A stretch of DNA of 64,000 nt from Tetrapyrgos nigripes (taxonomy: Eukaryota > Basidiomycota > Agaricomycetes > Agaricales > Campanellaceae). A model generated the notes under the pieces. The model was given only the letters and a program-made list of their open reading frames with translations, was not told the DNA's origin and searched no databases. Location: assembly GCA_013368315.1 (NCBI GenBank), contig JAACJM010000141.1:62001-126000 (forward strand). The letters run 5' to 3'. Below are positions 1 to 9,726 of this stretch, in pieces. The stretch's first letter is position 1. The number at the start of each line of letters is the position of its first letter. The position numbers and the translations under genes are program-made.

Positions 1-9
1 CCCTATGGT

Positions 10-3000
10 ATGGGAAGTATTAGCATGACCACCCTCAAATCATTTTCAGAGAAAAGTCACAAAAAATACTTCATGAACTATCATGATAAAAGATTTCAGA
101 CTGACCCTTTGTTTAATTTTGTAGCTTTCAGTCATGAACAAGTTAAACAGACAACGACTAATGGATTTGCGCTAACACAGAAGAAAAGCTTCTCAACTAT
201 TGCAGACCACATTTTGAATTTGAATCCACATGTTCTGAACAGTTTAATAGATAAACTCAGCCAAGGCAAAAGGGTACAACCAGAAACAGAAGAAGAAAAA
301 TTGTGCTACGACATAATTCAAGATCTGGACCATGTAGGTGGTACAGTTAAAGGTTCTATGTCCAGTAAAAAATTCTTGCGAACTAAACTGTGGTCTCTAA
401 TCTCATACCTTGGGGCCCCATCTTGGTATATTACTTTTGCACCATCTGATCAAACTCATCCATTGTGTTTATATTATTCAATTACTGATGAGAATTTTGA
501 CATTAATCTTAATCTTCCTAATGATGAAAGAACTCGTAAAATTATCAATAATCCTGTTGCTGGTGCAAAGTTCTTCGATTTCATGGTTCAAATGTTTATT
601 AAGCACATATTAGGAGTTAACACTGATCATGATGGCATTTTTGGGAAAACCTCTGGTTATTTTGGCACCATAGAACAACAAGGAAGATTGACACTACATC
701 TTCATATGCTTCTTTGGATTGCAAACAGCATGTCTCCACAACAGATAAGAGATGCCATACTAAAAAATGAAGATGATTTCCAGAGAAGAATTGTTGAGTA
801 CTTAGAATCTGTACATTGTGGGGATTTTATGACTAGTTCTCAAGAAGAAGTTCAACAAAATGTTCAGGCTGTCTCAGAAAATGAAGATTACACTAATCCT
901 TTATACTCATTACCACAAAGTCCTCCAAACTGTTTATGTACCAGCACAGAGGATTGTGAGACATGTAAAGCCTGGAATGACAATTATCAACAAGAAGTGG
1001 ATGATATTTTAAGTCGAACTCATATACACAAATGCAAGTCTACTTTGACCAGGCAAGGAACAAGAAAGGTGGGCAAAGATTATCTGGGTTGTCTTGACAA
1101 TAAATTTGGCACTTGTAAAGCCAGATTTCCACGAGAAACTTTTCCATCAACTCAGGTCGACACTGAGACTGGTGCCCTCAGAATGAAAAAGACAGAAGCT
1201 TGGATTAACACCTATAACCAAACTGCCACCTATTTACTTAGATGTAACTCTGATGTCTCTTCATTGCTATCAGGAACAGCAATCAAGGCTGTTGTGTTGT
1301 ATGTGACTGAGTATATTACAAAATGGAATCTGAACACTCATGTGATTTTTGAAGTTATTCGTACCATCTTACAAAGGAATACAGAAATGCTAACAGGTAC
1401 ATTACCTCGTCATGAGAAGGCAAGAAAAATTATTACCCAAATTGTTAACTTACTCTCAGTTAAGATGGAGCTGGGTGCACCAATGATTGCTATGTATCTT
1501 TTAGATAAACCTGATCATTACACAAGCCATGAGTTCAAATCATTTTACTGGAAAGACTTTGTCAGTGAAGCACGTAAGTTTTGGCTGGAACCTGATGAGG
1601 TGCAAAGCAATAAAGAAGAAAAAGTAGTTGTCATTCGACACAAGGGCAGGATTGTAGGGTTTTCCTCAATATTTGATCATATATACCGTCCAGAAGATTT
1701 AAATGATATGACTTTATATGAATGGGTCTGCCAATGTGAACGTGTCAAACTCACAGCAGAGAAAACAGAGGTCAATTGCTCTGATGATGAGAGTTCAGAA
1801 TACTATGATAGTGGCTATTCATCTGATGAAGAAGATACTTATGCACATCAAAAAACTTTGGAAACTGAGTGGTCCAGTGCTAAAGACCATCACAAGCCTT
1901 TGGAAAAGAATGTGCTACCTAAAAATGGACACCCTTTTGTACATGACCATCCCTTGGCTAGTACACATTACCTGCGCATGCACAATAAGAAAAATATTGT
2001 GCCCAATTTCATTGGACCTTCATTACCAAGAAAAAATAAGGGAGACAGAGAGTACTACTGTTCGGTTATGTTGACCCTTTTCAAACCATGGAGAACTGGA
2101 GAAGATCTTAAGATCAAGGGTGAGAGTTGGGATAGAGCATTCCTGGACTATCAATTTTCTACCCAGCAAGAGTTCCTGATGGAAAATTTTGAACTTCGGT
2201 TTGAGTGTTTGGATTCAAGAGATGATTACCATGCTCAAAGAAACGCTCAGAGTCTGGGAATTGATCCTTCAAGTTTAGAGCCTGAATTTGATGATGGAGT
2301 CCATTTTGATCCATTTAAATGTTCAGATGTCCATATAGGTGTACGTGAACAGCGCAGGCAATTAGACATGCAAGAGATGACAGATTTACTGGTCAATATG
2401 GGATGGACAAATGCAAAATGTGACTTGAAAAGCCGTATACCAGCCTCTTTTGACTATCCCTTCAAAAGTTCAAATGCATGGAGATTGGAAATTGCAAAAA
2501 TGAAAGGAAATGTGATAACAGATAGATTAAAACAGAACAAAAACAAGCCAAATACCTTTCCTAATAAATTTCCTGATCAAGTAGAAATCCTCGATCAACA
2601 TATATTTGAGGAGAAATTCAAGAGCAATCAGACAAAAAAACTCATAGACGATTTATGTATCAAATTTAACTTGAATCTAGAGCAAGAACAGGCTTTTTGT
2701 ATTATTGCAAACCATGCAGTCAGTTCAATTTCAGACCAGTTGAAGATGTATATTGGTGGTATGGCAGGTACAGGTAAAACTCAAGTGCTGAAAACTCTCA
2801 GAGAGTTCTTTAAACAAAGAGATCAAAGTCATTGCATGATAGTAGTTGCACCAACTGGAACTGCAGCAGCTTTACTTCAAGGCTCCACTTATCACTCAGT
2901 GTTTGGGATCAATTCATCAGAGGAGGGTGAGTTTTGGAAAATGTCTATATCACAAATTTGTTCCAGACTAAGTGGTGTAGATTATGTTTTTTTAGATGAA

Positions 3001-3705
3001 GTTTCAATGCTTTCATGTAAAGACCTGTATAAAATCAGTGCTAAGATGGCCACTGCTTTGAATCAGCCTCTCCTTCCATTTGGTGGGGTTAGTATGATAT
3101 TTGCTGGTGATTTTGCACAATTGCCACCAGCAATGGGTGGTGAAAGTGTCTCATTATATAGCCATACCATAGGTTCCAGTTCTTCAGACCAACAAGCTAG
3201 TATTGGAAAATATTTATGGCATCAGGTCAACACTGTAGTACTCTTGAGGAAAAACTGTCGGCAAACTGGGGATTCAGATAGAGATATAAAATTTCATCAA
3301 GGATTGGAGCACATGAGATATAAGAAATGCACTACAGAGGATATTACTTTCTTACGGTCATTGATATCAGACCCTTCAAATGAATCTCGTTCTATTGATA
3401 ACCCTCATTTCTGCAATACTTCAATAATTTTAACTTACAACAAACACAAGGACGTGGCTAATGAACTGGGCAGTAAACGATTTGCTGCAGAGACAGGACA
3501 AGTGCTCACGCACTTTTTCTCTGATGATGAGCAGGTTTTTTTTGATGAACCTCCTTCTAAAACTCATGATCGCAAACGCAACGGAGAAAGGCTACAAAAC
3601 ACCAAATTGATGATCAAGTACAGCAGCAACTTTGGAAGCAATCCCCTTCAACTAACACTATGCAAATTCCTGCAACTCTGTCCCTGTGTAAAGGTCTGCC
3701 TGTGA
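10..3705 (+). CDS. Helitron Rep/helicase protein, N-terminal and central part (5'-partial)
   Basis: This part encodes the nuclease and most of the helicase that cut, unwind and copy the element during rolling-circle transposition. The N-terminal 210 residues match the Helitron-like N domain in style. The two-histidine Rep motif LHLHMLLW is at about residues 229-236, and the catalytic tyrosine motif YVTEYITK at about 431-438. PIF1-type helicase motifs follow: Walker A GGMAGTGKT near 916, PTGTAAALL, Walker B DEVSMLS near 996 and AGDFAQLPP near 1033. The frame continues upstream of the first ATG to base 1, so the shown start is not the real one. The last 40 or so residues (after about base 3560) look out of frame. 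The next frame carries the expected continuation from about 3590, which points to a frameshift rather than an intron, since no good splice pair is there. Confidence 0.9.
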   Translation: MGSISMTTLKSFSEKSHKKYFMNYHDKRFQTDPLFNFVAFSHEQVKQTTTNGFALTQKKSFSTIADHILNLNPHVLNSLIDKLSQGKRVQPETEEEKLCYDIIQDLDHVGGTVKGSMSSKKFLRTKLWSLISYLGAPSWYITFAPSDQTHPLCLYYSITDENFDINLNLPNDERTRKIINNPVAGAKFFDFMVQMFIKHILGVNTDHDGIFGKTSGYFGTIEQQGRLTLHLHMLLWIANSMSPQQIRDAILKNEDDFQRRIVEYLESVHCGDFMTSSQEEVQQNVQAVSENEDYTNPLYSLPQSPPNCLCTSTEDCETCKAWNDNYQQEVDDILSRTHIHKCKSTLTRQGTRKVGKDYLGCLDNKFGTCKARFPRETFPSTQVDTETGALRMKKTEAWINTYNQTATYLLRCNSDVSSLLSGTAIKAVVLYVTEYITKWNLNTHVIFEVIRTILQRNTEMLTGTLPRHEKARKIITQIVNLLSVKMELGAPMIAMYLLDKPDHYTSHEFKSFYWKDFVSEARKFWLEPDEVQSNKEEKVVVIRHKGRIVGFSSIFDHIYRPEDLNDMTLYEWVCQCERVKLTAEKTEVNCSDDESSEYYDSGYSSDEEDTYAHQKTLETEWSSAKDHHKPLEKNVLPKNGHPFVHDHPLASTHYLRMHNKKNIVPNFIGPSLPRKNKGDREYYCSVMLTLFKPWRTGEDLKIKGESWDRAFLDYQFSTQQEFLMENFELRFECLDSRDDYHAQRNAQSLGIDPSSLEPEFDDGVHFDPFKCSDVHIGVREQRRQLDMQEMTDLLVNMGWTNAKCDLKSRIPASFDYPFKSSNAWRLEIAKMKGNVITDRLKQNKNKPNTFPNKFPDQVEILDQHIFEEKFKSNQTKKLIDDLCIKFNLNLEQEQAFCIIANHAVSSISDQLKMYIGGMAGTGKTQVLKTLREFFKQRDQSHCMIVVAPTGTAAALLQGSTYHSVFGINSSEEGEFWKMSISQICSRLSGVDYVFLDEVSMLSCKDLYKISAKMATALNQPLLPFGGVSMIFAGDFAQLPPAMGGESVSLYSHTIGSSSSDQQASIGKYLWHQVNTVVLLRKNCRQTGDSDRDIKFHQGLEHMRYKKCTTEDITFLRSLISDPSNESRSIDNPHFCNTSIILTYNKHKDVANELGSKRFAAETGQVLTHFFSDDEQVFFDEPPSKTHDRKRNGERLQNTKLMIKYSSNFGSNPLQLTLCKFLQLCPCVKVCL

Positions 3706-5327
3706 TGATTCGCTTCAATGGTGCAACTGAGCTTTGTATAACAAAAGGTCAAGAAGGCACAGTACATGGATGGCAAGCTAGGAAAGGAAAGCATGGTCAA
3801 CTAGTGCTGGATGTGCTGTATGTCAAACTGGAAAAGCCTCCTACAGATGTCCATTTCAAAGACCTCCCCCTCAATGTTGTTCCTATTATCCCAAATACAA
3901 GGCATATTAACTGTAAACTGCCTGACGACAGGATCATTCAGATCTCTAGAACTCAAGTAGAGGTCCTGCCTAATTTTGCAATGACTGACTTTGCTTCACA
4001 AGGAAAAACACGCAACCCCAATGTTGCAGATATATACAATAGTCGTGATTTTCGGGCCATTTATACTGCTTTGTCAAGGAGCTCCAGTGCAGATGGGACT
4101 ATGATCTTACAGGGTTTTAATGTTAATCGTATCACAGGTGGAATAGGCAATAAAGGTGGATATCGTCAAGAACTAAGGGAGATGGAAATTTTAAATGACA
4201 TCACTAAGTTACGTGCAGATCATAAATTGCCTCATTCAATCATTGGGGACTTGAGGGGATCACTCATACAACAATATAGATCACATTTTGGAAATAGACA
4301 TACACCTGAAGAGCTTCATGACAGTTTAGTATGGGATGCAGATGAGAAATTTGAGTCTACATTGGACAAAGAGATTTCTTGGAAAATTCTAGGAGAAAAA
4401 GAAAAAACAAAACCTCCAGCAAAAAAAAAGCAATCAGGTAATTTTATGCCTATTCAGATAATCAATCAAGATTACAATGAAATGAAGGGTGACTCAACTT
4501 CTAGTATTCAAGATGTGACACATAACTCTAGTTACCCCACACTTAAGTGGTCTGCAAATAGCTGCGCATATGATTCTGCTATTATGCTTCTTTATCACCT
4601 GTTTCAATCTCAACATGCAGCATTTAGTGATGAAAGAATGAATTTCTCCTCTGTCTTGATGAATGAGCTCTCAGACAGTTTTCAAGGAAATTTGACAAAC
4701 TTCACTGATATCAGAGAAAAAATACATGAGCAACTGTTTAATATCGACTCTGATACGTTTCCTTACAGGGGACATGCAGATACTTCAGACGTATTGCATG
4801 AGCTATTGCATTCAGTGAACCCAACAACCAAAAGAACTGTTTTTTGTGTCAATAATCACTCCAACTTTCAAGACAGGACTCAGCATAATTTCATGCTAAC
4901 TCGGACAACTGGTATGTATGAATCCACTCAGCATTGGGTGTCCCACTTTGTGGAGCCTTGGGGTGATAAATGTCACTCTTGTCATTCAGACATGTTCCGA
5001 AAATACATATTTCAAAGACTTCCCCGATTTCTATTGATGTCAATACCTTACGAAGGTAATATGGCAATTAATAATATTATACATGTAACTCAACGACCTG
5101 AGTCTCAACAGTATCACATAAATGGTATCATTTATTTTGGAGGTAATCACTTCGTCACCAGAATGTTTGATGGGGGACATGAATGGTTATATGATGGGAT
5201 TGGGACTGGTGTACCAACAAAATTATCACCAGAATTTCAAGCAGAAGTTACTGGGCTGGAGAGTTTCAATCATAAAAAAGCAGTGGTTGTTCTATATGTC
5301 TGTACAGAAAATGATAATACAGTGTAA
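3660..5327 (+). CDS. Helitron helicase C-terminus fused to a USP-like cysteine-protease domain
   Basis: This frame continues the helicase and really begins near 3590, ahead of its first ATG. ATELCITKGQEGTVHGWQ and the motif-VI-like YTALSRSSS belong to the PIF1 fold. After a lysine-rich linker (about residues 255-265) comes a different domain. KWSANSCAYDS places a candidate catalytic Cys at about residue 302. A CxxC pair lies in DKCHSCHSD, and a His-box-like GNHFVTRMF is near 497, followed by HEWLYDG. Spacing and motifs resemble ubiquitin-specific (C19) proteases, which is my inference. The domain may process host ubiquitin signals or the element's own protein. It ends at a TAA at 5325-5327. 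The ORF is long and clean, so selection or recent activity is likely. Confidence 0.8.
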   Translation: MQIPATLSLCKGLPVMIRFNGATELCITKGQEGTVHGWQARKGKHGQLVLDVLYVKLEKPPTDVHFKDLPLNVVPIIPNTRHINCKLPDDRIIQISRTQVEVLPNFAMTDFASQGKTRNPNVADIYNSRDFRAIYTALSRSSSADGTMILQGFNVNRITGGIGNKGGYRQELREMEILNDITKLRADHKLPHSIIGDLRGSLIQQYRSHFGNRHTPEELHDSLVWDADEKFESTLDKEISWKILGEKEKTKPPAKKKQSGNFMPIQIINQDYNEMKGDSTSSIQDVTHNSSYPTLKWSANSCAYDSAIMLLYHLFQSQHAAFSDERMNFSSVLMNELSDSFQGNLTNFTDIREKIHEQLFNIDSDTFPYRGHADTSDVLHELLHSVNPTTKRTVFCVNNHSNFQDRTQHNFMLTRTTGMYESTQHWVSHFVEPWGDKCHSCHSDMFRKYIFQRLPRFLLMSIPYEGNMAINNIIHVTQRPESQQYHINGIIYFGGNHFVTRMFDGGHEWLYDGIGTGVPTKLSPEFQAEVTGLESFNHKKAVVVLYVCTENDNTV

Positions 5328-5783
5328 TGACCATCGATCAGAGGTGATGCAGACGGCCTCGTTCTCGCCACGCGTTAGCGTTGGCCCACAGCCCCTTCAT
5401 TCAAATCAATATGATGTGCACCTGTAAAGAACCACAGACTTAGTCCCTGACTCCAACGAAGGGAGGAGAGGTCTTGTCCGACTGAGTGGAGCTGCCACAG
5501 GTGCCGAGGGGACTCATCGATAAGCTTTTGACTTGCTCTGCCAGGTCGTCAGCAGCCCCTATTGAATCACAAGGCAAGCTCTTTGACAATAGCCACCAGA
5601 CACATTGTTATCATATACTATTACCTATCAAATACTCTCGCACAACGTGTCTAGATATAAATCACTGAACCGTAGCAATCAAGATTAACGCAACTCGCTA
5701 CTGCCGTTTTCCCTCTCGGCATTCTTGCAATTTCCATTCTGAGATCCAGAGCTACCGCCGAGAACTCATAGTGGTTTATTCAT
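5328..5783. other. Intergenic stretch without a recognised gene
   Basis: Between the Helitron ORF and the hydrolase stop codon I see no coding pattern. It holds the repeated 50-base sequence at 5351-5400 (see the repeat entry) and otherwise ordinary AT-balanced sequence. Confidence 0.5.
5351..5400 (+). repeat. 50-base dispersed sequence, copy 1 (candidate Helitron 3' end)
   Basis: The stretch from AGACGGCCTCG to the final TTCAT is nearly identical to 43112-43160; the differences are TTA versus C in the hairpin loop region and one C/T. It contains an imperfect stem, GCCACGC paired with GCGTTGGC. Similarity stops abruptly on both sides in the two copies, as expected for a conserved terminal signal. 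The position 23 bases after the Helitron stop suggests a terminus, but the link is inferred. Confidence 0.5.
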
Positions 5784-7207
5784 TTATAGTTGTCCATCCG
5801 TAGGCATGTCTTTGAATAGCTGTAAACAATGATTGCGCCGTCAGGAATGGCATTCAGACCGAGTATATTCACCTCGCCACTTACCCTTTTTCTCAACTGT
5901 GTACTGTTGTACATCCGGGCGTTGTCGTGTGAGACTCCTTTTATCATGTCGATTGTATGCGTCGAGGGCATACCACCAGATAGCTTCTGGAGCATGTTGA
6001 TAAAGTTATTGCCTCGCTCTAGGTGGGTGGAGCCTTGGGTCTAAGAGACAGCAGGAAAAAAATATGTCAATGAGAGAAGAAAGAAGCGAAAGCACAAGGA
6101 AACTATACCCAAGCTTCACAGCTAGTATCTCCCGGACCATCATCAGCCTATCGAAAGAAATTATCAGATTTATCGAGCTTGTCAGTCAATGAAATCACCT
6201 CACTGTTCCCAACGCATAATGGACATTCCGACTCAAATACCTGGACACTATGCCATCCCGACCTTTACGATTGAAGTCCCCCGTCGAGTAGCCAGGTACT
6301 CCCCCAGCCAGTCCGTACTTGTACCTATCTATATCGTGGCAGTCACCCTGGACTTGCACAGGACGATCTGGAACAAGCCATAGGTATGAGCCCGTGTTAG
6401 CTGCGGAGAATCAGTATAAGAAGCATCTCAAGTACTCAAGAGTTACAGGAACATACTGATGATATAACTGATTCGATGGTCATTCGAGGTGGGTATACGC
6501 ATCGCTGCATATCGTTGGTAGAATTGGGCCGCAGCGGAATGACCAGCGAGAATGACAACCTTCGTAAACTCATTCATATCAGCTTGTTCAGAGAGATTAT
6601 GAACTCACCTGCATCTTAGGGAAGAGCGTCGAGTTCATGTAGTGGTCTACCAATGCGTCCAAGACGTCAAAAGAACTAATCTTATCCTTCACATTGGGTC
6701 CTAGCACGTATTGACCATCGAACCATCCGGATTTACTCCAGTAGAGCTGGGTGGCATTGCCAGCTCCGGCTTTCATGTCGACTTCAGCAAGGAAGATGGG
6801 CGTTGTAATCATCGTAGTGTTGGGGTTGAAGCTTGAATCGGTTGACGCGAGGTCCATCTTGACATTCTGAATGGTGGTCCAGTCTGAAGGAGGTGCAAAA
6901 GTCAGAAAGGGAAAGGCCAGGAACAGTAGATGTACTTACAAGCCCAGGCATCGCGATCCTAAAAAGTGAAGAATGTTAATGGTCGTGTAAGAGGACGAGG
7001 ACGCGAATTCTACTTACTTTGGCACTGGGAACGATGATTGCACGCGTCACTTTTGAGGGATCGAGATGTGAGCTTTGGTAGAGGGGGAAAACGGAACTCG
7101 TCCCAGGTATCGGCCAGTTGCCAATCAAGTCTGCATTGGCGAGTGGAGGGATTTGCTGATAGCCATTGGTTGAGTCCCCTTTGATAGGTGGTAATCCTGC
7201 CCAGTTA

Positions 7208-8774
7208 CAGTGGCGGCCGTTGAAAAATCCGCGTTCGCTTTTGGGCAAAACTTCTCACGCCCGCTCAGGTACCTCTCCTCCTCATCTACTTCGTCGAAAT
7301 ATCCCTTCATAATGTAGAATGCCCTATATAACTTGTTAGAAATGACCCGAAAACATGCTGGTGCCTGTAGCTAAAAAAATTACGCGTAATTTTGAAGTCC
7401 GCCAGTCTCAATGCGTCATTTTGGCTGACTTGGACCTACAACAACCAACCATGGCTTTTTGCAACTATGTGCCCCCTGCTACTGCTCCACCTGCTCTTGT
7501 CCGCCCTCCTGAAGAACCCAGAAAGGATACAGTCACTTGTACCCCCACTAAACGCCGTCTCATTGTCTACATGCGGGAAGAGGACAACAAATCTTTCAGC
7601 GAAATCGGAAATTACCTCAACATAGATCCTCGCGCTGTCTCCAGAAATTACAAAGACATGCTGAAGACTAACAATCCATATAAACGTGCAACAGAAAAGC
7701 GGTCGGGAAAGCCTAGAAAGATGGATGACACGCTTCTTGAGAGGATGGCTGGGGGGTTTAATAGAGGAGAGCTTAGGGAAGGAGAACACGCTCGCCGCGA
7801 GTACTGTCCAGAAATATCTTCTCGGACTGTACGACGCACCCTCACAGCAATTGGTTACCATGGGCGAAAGCAGAGGAAGAAGCCAAAATTGACGCAAAGG
7901 CAGAAGAACACGCGCTGGGACTGGGCATACAACATGGATGACATGATGGCGGACGACTGGAGGGATGTTGTTTTCTCTGATGAGAGCAAGTTCAATATAT
8001 TTGGGTCAGATGGGGTCCAATACTGTAGGCGGCGGGAAGGAGAGGCACTGGAAGAGAGGAATTTGAAGCAAACAGTACCCCATGGAGGCGGGCATGTCAT
8101 GGTCTGGGGATGCATCACAAAACATGGAACTGGGCGTCTGGTTCGGATTGTTGGGAAGATGGATGGGCCAATGTATGTGAGGGTTCTTGAGGAGGGGTTA
8201 CTCGGCACACTTGAAGATCACAACATCCCGCTCGATGGCAATATGGTTTTCCAACAAGACAACGATCCGAAACACACTTCCAAAGTTGCTGCTAACTGGA
8301 TTGACAGTCATGATATCCCATGTCTTCCCTGGCCTGCGAACTCTCCTGATATCAACATTATTGAGAACTTGTGGGCTTATCTCGAAAGCCTTGTTCGTTC
8401 TCGTGTACCACTGCCAAGCAATGCGGAGCAGTTGTGGGAAGCACTGAAGGAGGAATGGCAGAACATTGACATGACATACATTAACAACATCTATGACTCT
8501 CTTCCCAATCGCATTTCTCTCATGAAGCAGGGTAGGGGTGGTGTGACTGACTATTAGAGTACTTGCAGTTATTTTGGCTTCACCTTGCTATTTCTTGGGA
8601 CTTTGTTGATATTGAAGCTTTACATATACATTAGATACCCTATAGCTCTTTGAAGTACGTGTAAATAACCCTATTTGCTGCTTTTCGATGAGGTAGACAA
8701 GGAGGAGAGGTACCTGAGCGGGCGTGAGAAGTTTTGCCCAAAAGCGAACGCGGATTTTTCAACGGCCGCCACTG
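7208..8774 (+). mobile_element. Tc1/mariner element inside the hydrolase gene
   Basis: The element is 1567 bases long and flanked by TA target duplications (7206-7207 and 8775-8776), the hallmark of Tc1/mariner. Its terminal inverted repeats start CAGTGGCGGCC. They are identical for 75 bases (7208-7282 against 8774-8700) and recognisable for about 92. It carries one full-length transposase ORF in the orientation opposite to the host gene. Perfect ends plus an open transposase suggest a young, possibly active copy. Confidence 0.95.
7355..8557 (+). CDS. Tc1/mariner DD34E transposase
   Basis: This cut-and-paste transposase acts on the element's own inverted repeats. The ORF is 400 codons from the first ATG. 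The ATG at 7451 (MAFCNYV, 368 residues) is closer to the family's usual 340-370 and is my preferred start. An N-terminal helix-turn-helix region (KRRLIVYMREEDNKSFSEIG) binds DNA. The catalytic domain shows the first Asp in VVFSDESKFNIFGSDG, the second in VFQQDNDPKHTSK and the Glu in SPDINIIENLW. There are 34 residues between the second Asp and the Glu, the Tc1-type spacing. All three catalytic residues are present and there is no premature stop. Confidence 0.95.
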   Translation: MLVPVAKKITRNFEVRQSQCVILADLDLQQPTMAFCNYVPPATAPPALVRPPEEPRKDTVTCTPTKRRLIVYMREEDNKSFSEIGNYLNIDPRAVSRNYKDMLKTNNPYKRATEKRSGKPRKMDDTLLERMAGGFNRGELREGEHARREYCPEISSRTVRRTLTAIGYHGRKQRKKPKLTQRQKNTRWDWAYNMDDMMADDWRDVVFSDESKFNIFGSDGVQYCRRREGEALEERNLKQTVPHGGGHVMVWGCITKHGTGRLVRIVGKMDGPMYVRVLEEGLLGTLEDHNIPLDGNMVFQQDNDPKHTSKVAANWIDSHDIPCLPWPANSPDINIIENLWAYLESLVRSRVPLPSNAEQLWEALKEEWQNIDMTYINNIYDSLPNRISLMKQGRGGVTDY

Positions 8775-8838
8775 TATAAGCATGAGAGAGTGTAACACCA
8801 GCTGACAGAAGAAAGAGAGACAAGGCGTATCGGGCCAT

Positions 8839-9384
8839 AGGGGAGTAGGCTAGGGTAGCAAGGAAAGAAAGGGAGATGTACGTGTGTAAATATACCATGC
8901 AATGCAAGCTTGCGCGGCAGCTTGACTGGTGACACTGATAGGCTAATTTAAATGAATCAGGTTCAGGGTCTATCTTAAAGCCGCTTGCAAAATAGTGCCA
9001 CGAGTAATAGGTAGATCGGTACAGATCGATTATATAATATTATATTAGTTGATGGTACCTGGCACGTGATCTGCGGCACCCGGAGGAAATCCGGCCATGA
9101 CATCACTGTAGAGCTGTCACAATTTTGACAGTCCCCCCCAACATGCCCGCCCGTGCCCTCCGCCCTCCGCCCCGCCCTCCACCCTGCCCCCGCCCCCGCC
9201 CCCGCCCCCCGCCCTCCGCCACCCGCCACCGCCACCAGACACCCTTCACACGCCCTGCTTCGTGCCCTCTGGCATTTGCTATTTGCTTTGGTGAGCTTTG
9301 GCTGCCATATGCTGACTAATTGCTGACACCTAAAGTAATGACTCAATCCATGAATGTAGAACGTAAGAATATGCAAGTATGGGA
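8839..9384. other. Gene-poor stretch with a C-rich tract
   Basis: No gene is recognised here. It contains the hydrolase 5' flank, and then a strongly pyrimidine-rich tract at about 9155-9235 built from CCGCCCTCC and CCCGCCCC runs. A short segment near 9019-9070 resembles the reverse complement of sequence near 33500-33570 and may be a decayed repeat. Confidence 0.45.
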
Positions 9385-9655
9385 TAGAGGTGGACACGCA
9401 AGCATGGAGGCAGACACGCAAGCACGGAACAGATACAGACACACAAGGACAAGGCACAAGGCACGGAACAGACACGCAAGCATGGAACAGACATGCAAGC
9501 ATGGAACAGACACAGACACGCAAGCAAGGAACCGGAACATGGGATGGAGGCAGACACACGGCAAGCAAGAGAGCAAGAGAGTAGTGGACACGCAAGCAGA
9601 TACAGATACGGCAGATATGGCAGAGATACGCGCAAGCATGGGGCAAGAGAGTAGT
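9385..9655. repeat. Degenerate A/G-rich minisatellite (ACACGCAAGCATGGAACAG-like units)
   Basis: Direct repeats of a roughly 19-24-base motif containing GACACGCAAGCATGG and AACAGACAC fill this stretch just upstream of the 7-exon gene. Reading frames across it are low-complexity artefacts. Confidence 0.75.
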
Positions 9656-9685
9656 GTACGTACAAAGTATTTTAGACATGCTTGG

Positions 9686-9693
9686 TATAAAAA
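9686..9693 (+). promoter_or_regulatory. TATA-like box
   Basis: TATAAAAA lies 34 bases before the ATG at 9727, a plausible TATA box for the 7-exon gene, though close to the start codon. Confidence 0.4.
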
Positions 9694-9726
9694 CACTTGG
9701 AAATTTTCAGACTGTCCACCATTAGC

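Larger units (their letters stand above)
1..5400 (+). mobile_element. Helitron (rolling-circle transposon), left end outside window
   Basis: The two overlapping reading frames from 10 to 5327 carry the Rep (HUH) and PIF1-type helicase parts that define Helitrons. The reading frame is still open at base 1, so the start of the protein and the 5' end of the element lie upstream. A 50-base sequence just after the stop (5351-5400) contains an imperfect hairpin and occurs again at 43112-43160. It may be the 3' terminal region, but no canonical CTRR end was seen. The element is probably decayed, because the two frames need a shift to join. Confidence 0.85.
5784..8838 (-). pseudogene. Secreted alpha/beta-hydrolase gene interrupted by a Tc1/mariner element
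   Basis: A fungal secreted alpha/beta-hydrolase-fold gene on the minus strand. The start is ATG at 8838, opening a signal peptide (MARYALSLFLLSAGVTLSHA). Codon 21 is then broken by a 1567-base transposon (7208-8774). Removing the transposon and one TA restores the frame directly into the mature protein (NWAGLPPIKG...). My remaining exons are 7207-7018, 6958-6940, 6883-6609, 6559-6457, 6400-6204, 6147-6109, 6040-5885 and 5819-5784, all with GT-AG introns. The nucleophile elbow AGHSAA is at the start of the 6559 exon, an Asp in DDGPGDTS is in the 6147 exon, and a His in GVSHDN is in the 6040 exon; together these suggest a Ser-Asp-His triad. The family is known to me as an uncharacterised fungal hydrolase; its substrate is unknown. 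Apart from the insertion the gene looks intact, so the disruption is probably recent. Confidence 0.85.

Noticed and set aside
3640..3705. An intron joining the two Helitron reading frames
   Set aside because: No convincing GT-AG pair lies in the overlap, and the second frame encodes the expected sequence from about 3590 onward, so a frameshift explains it better.
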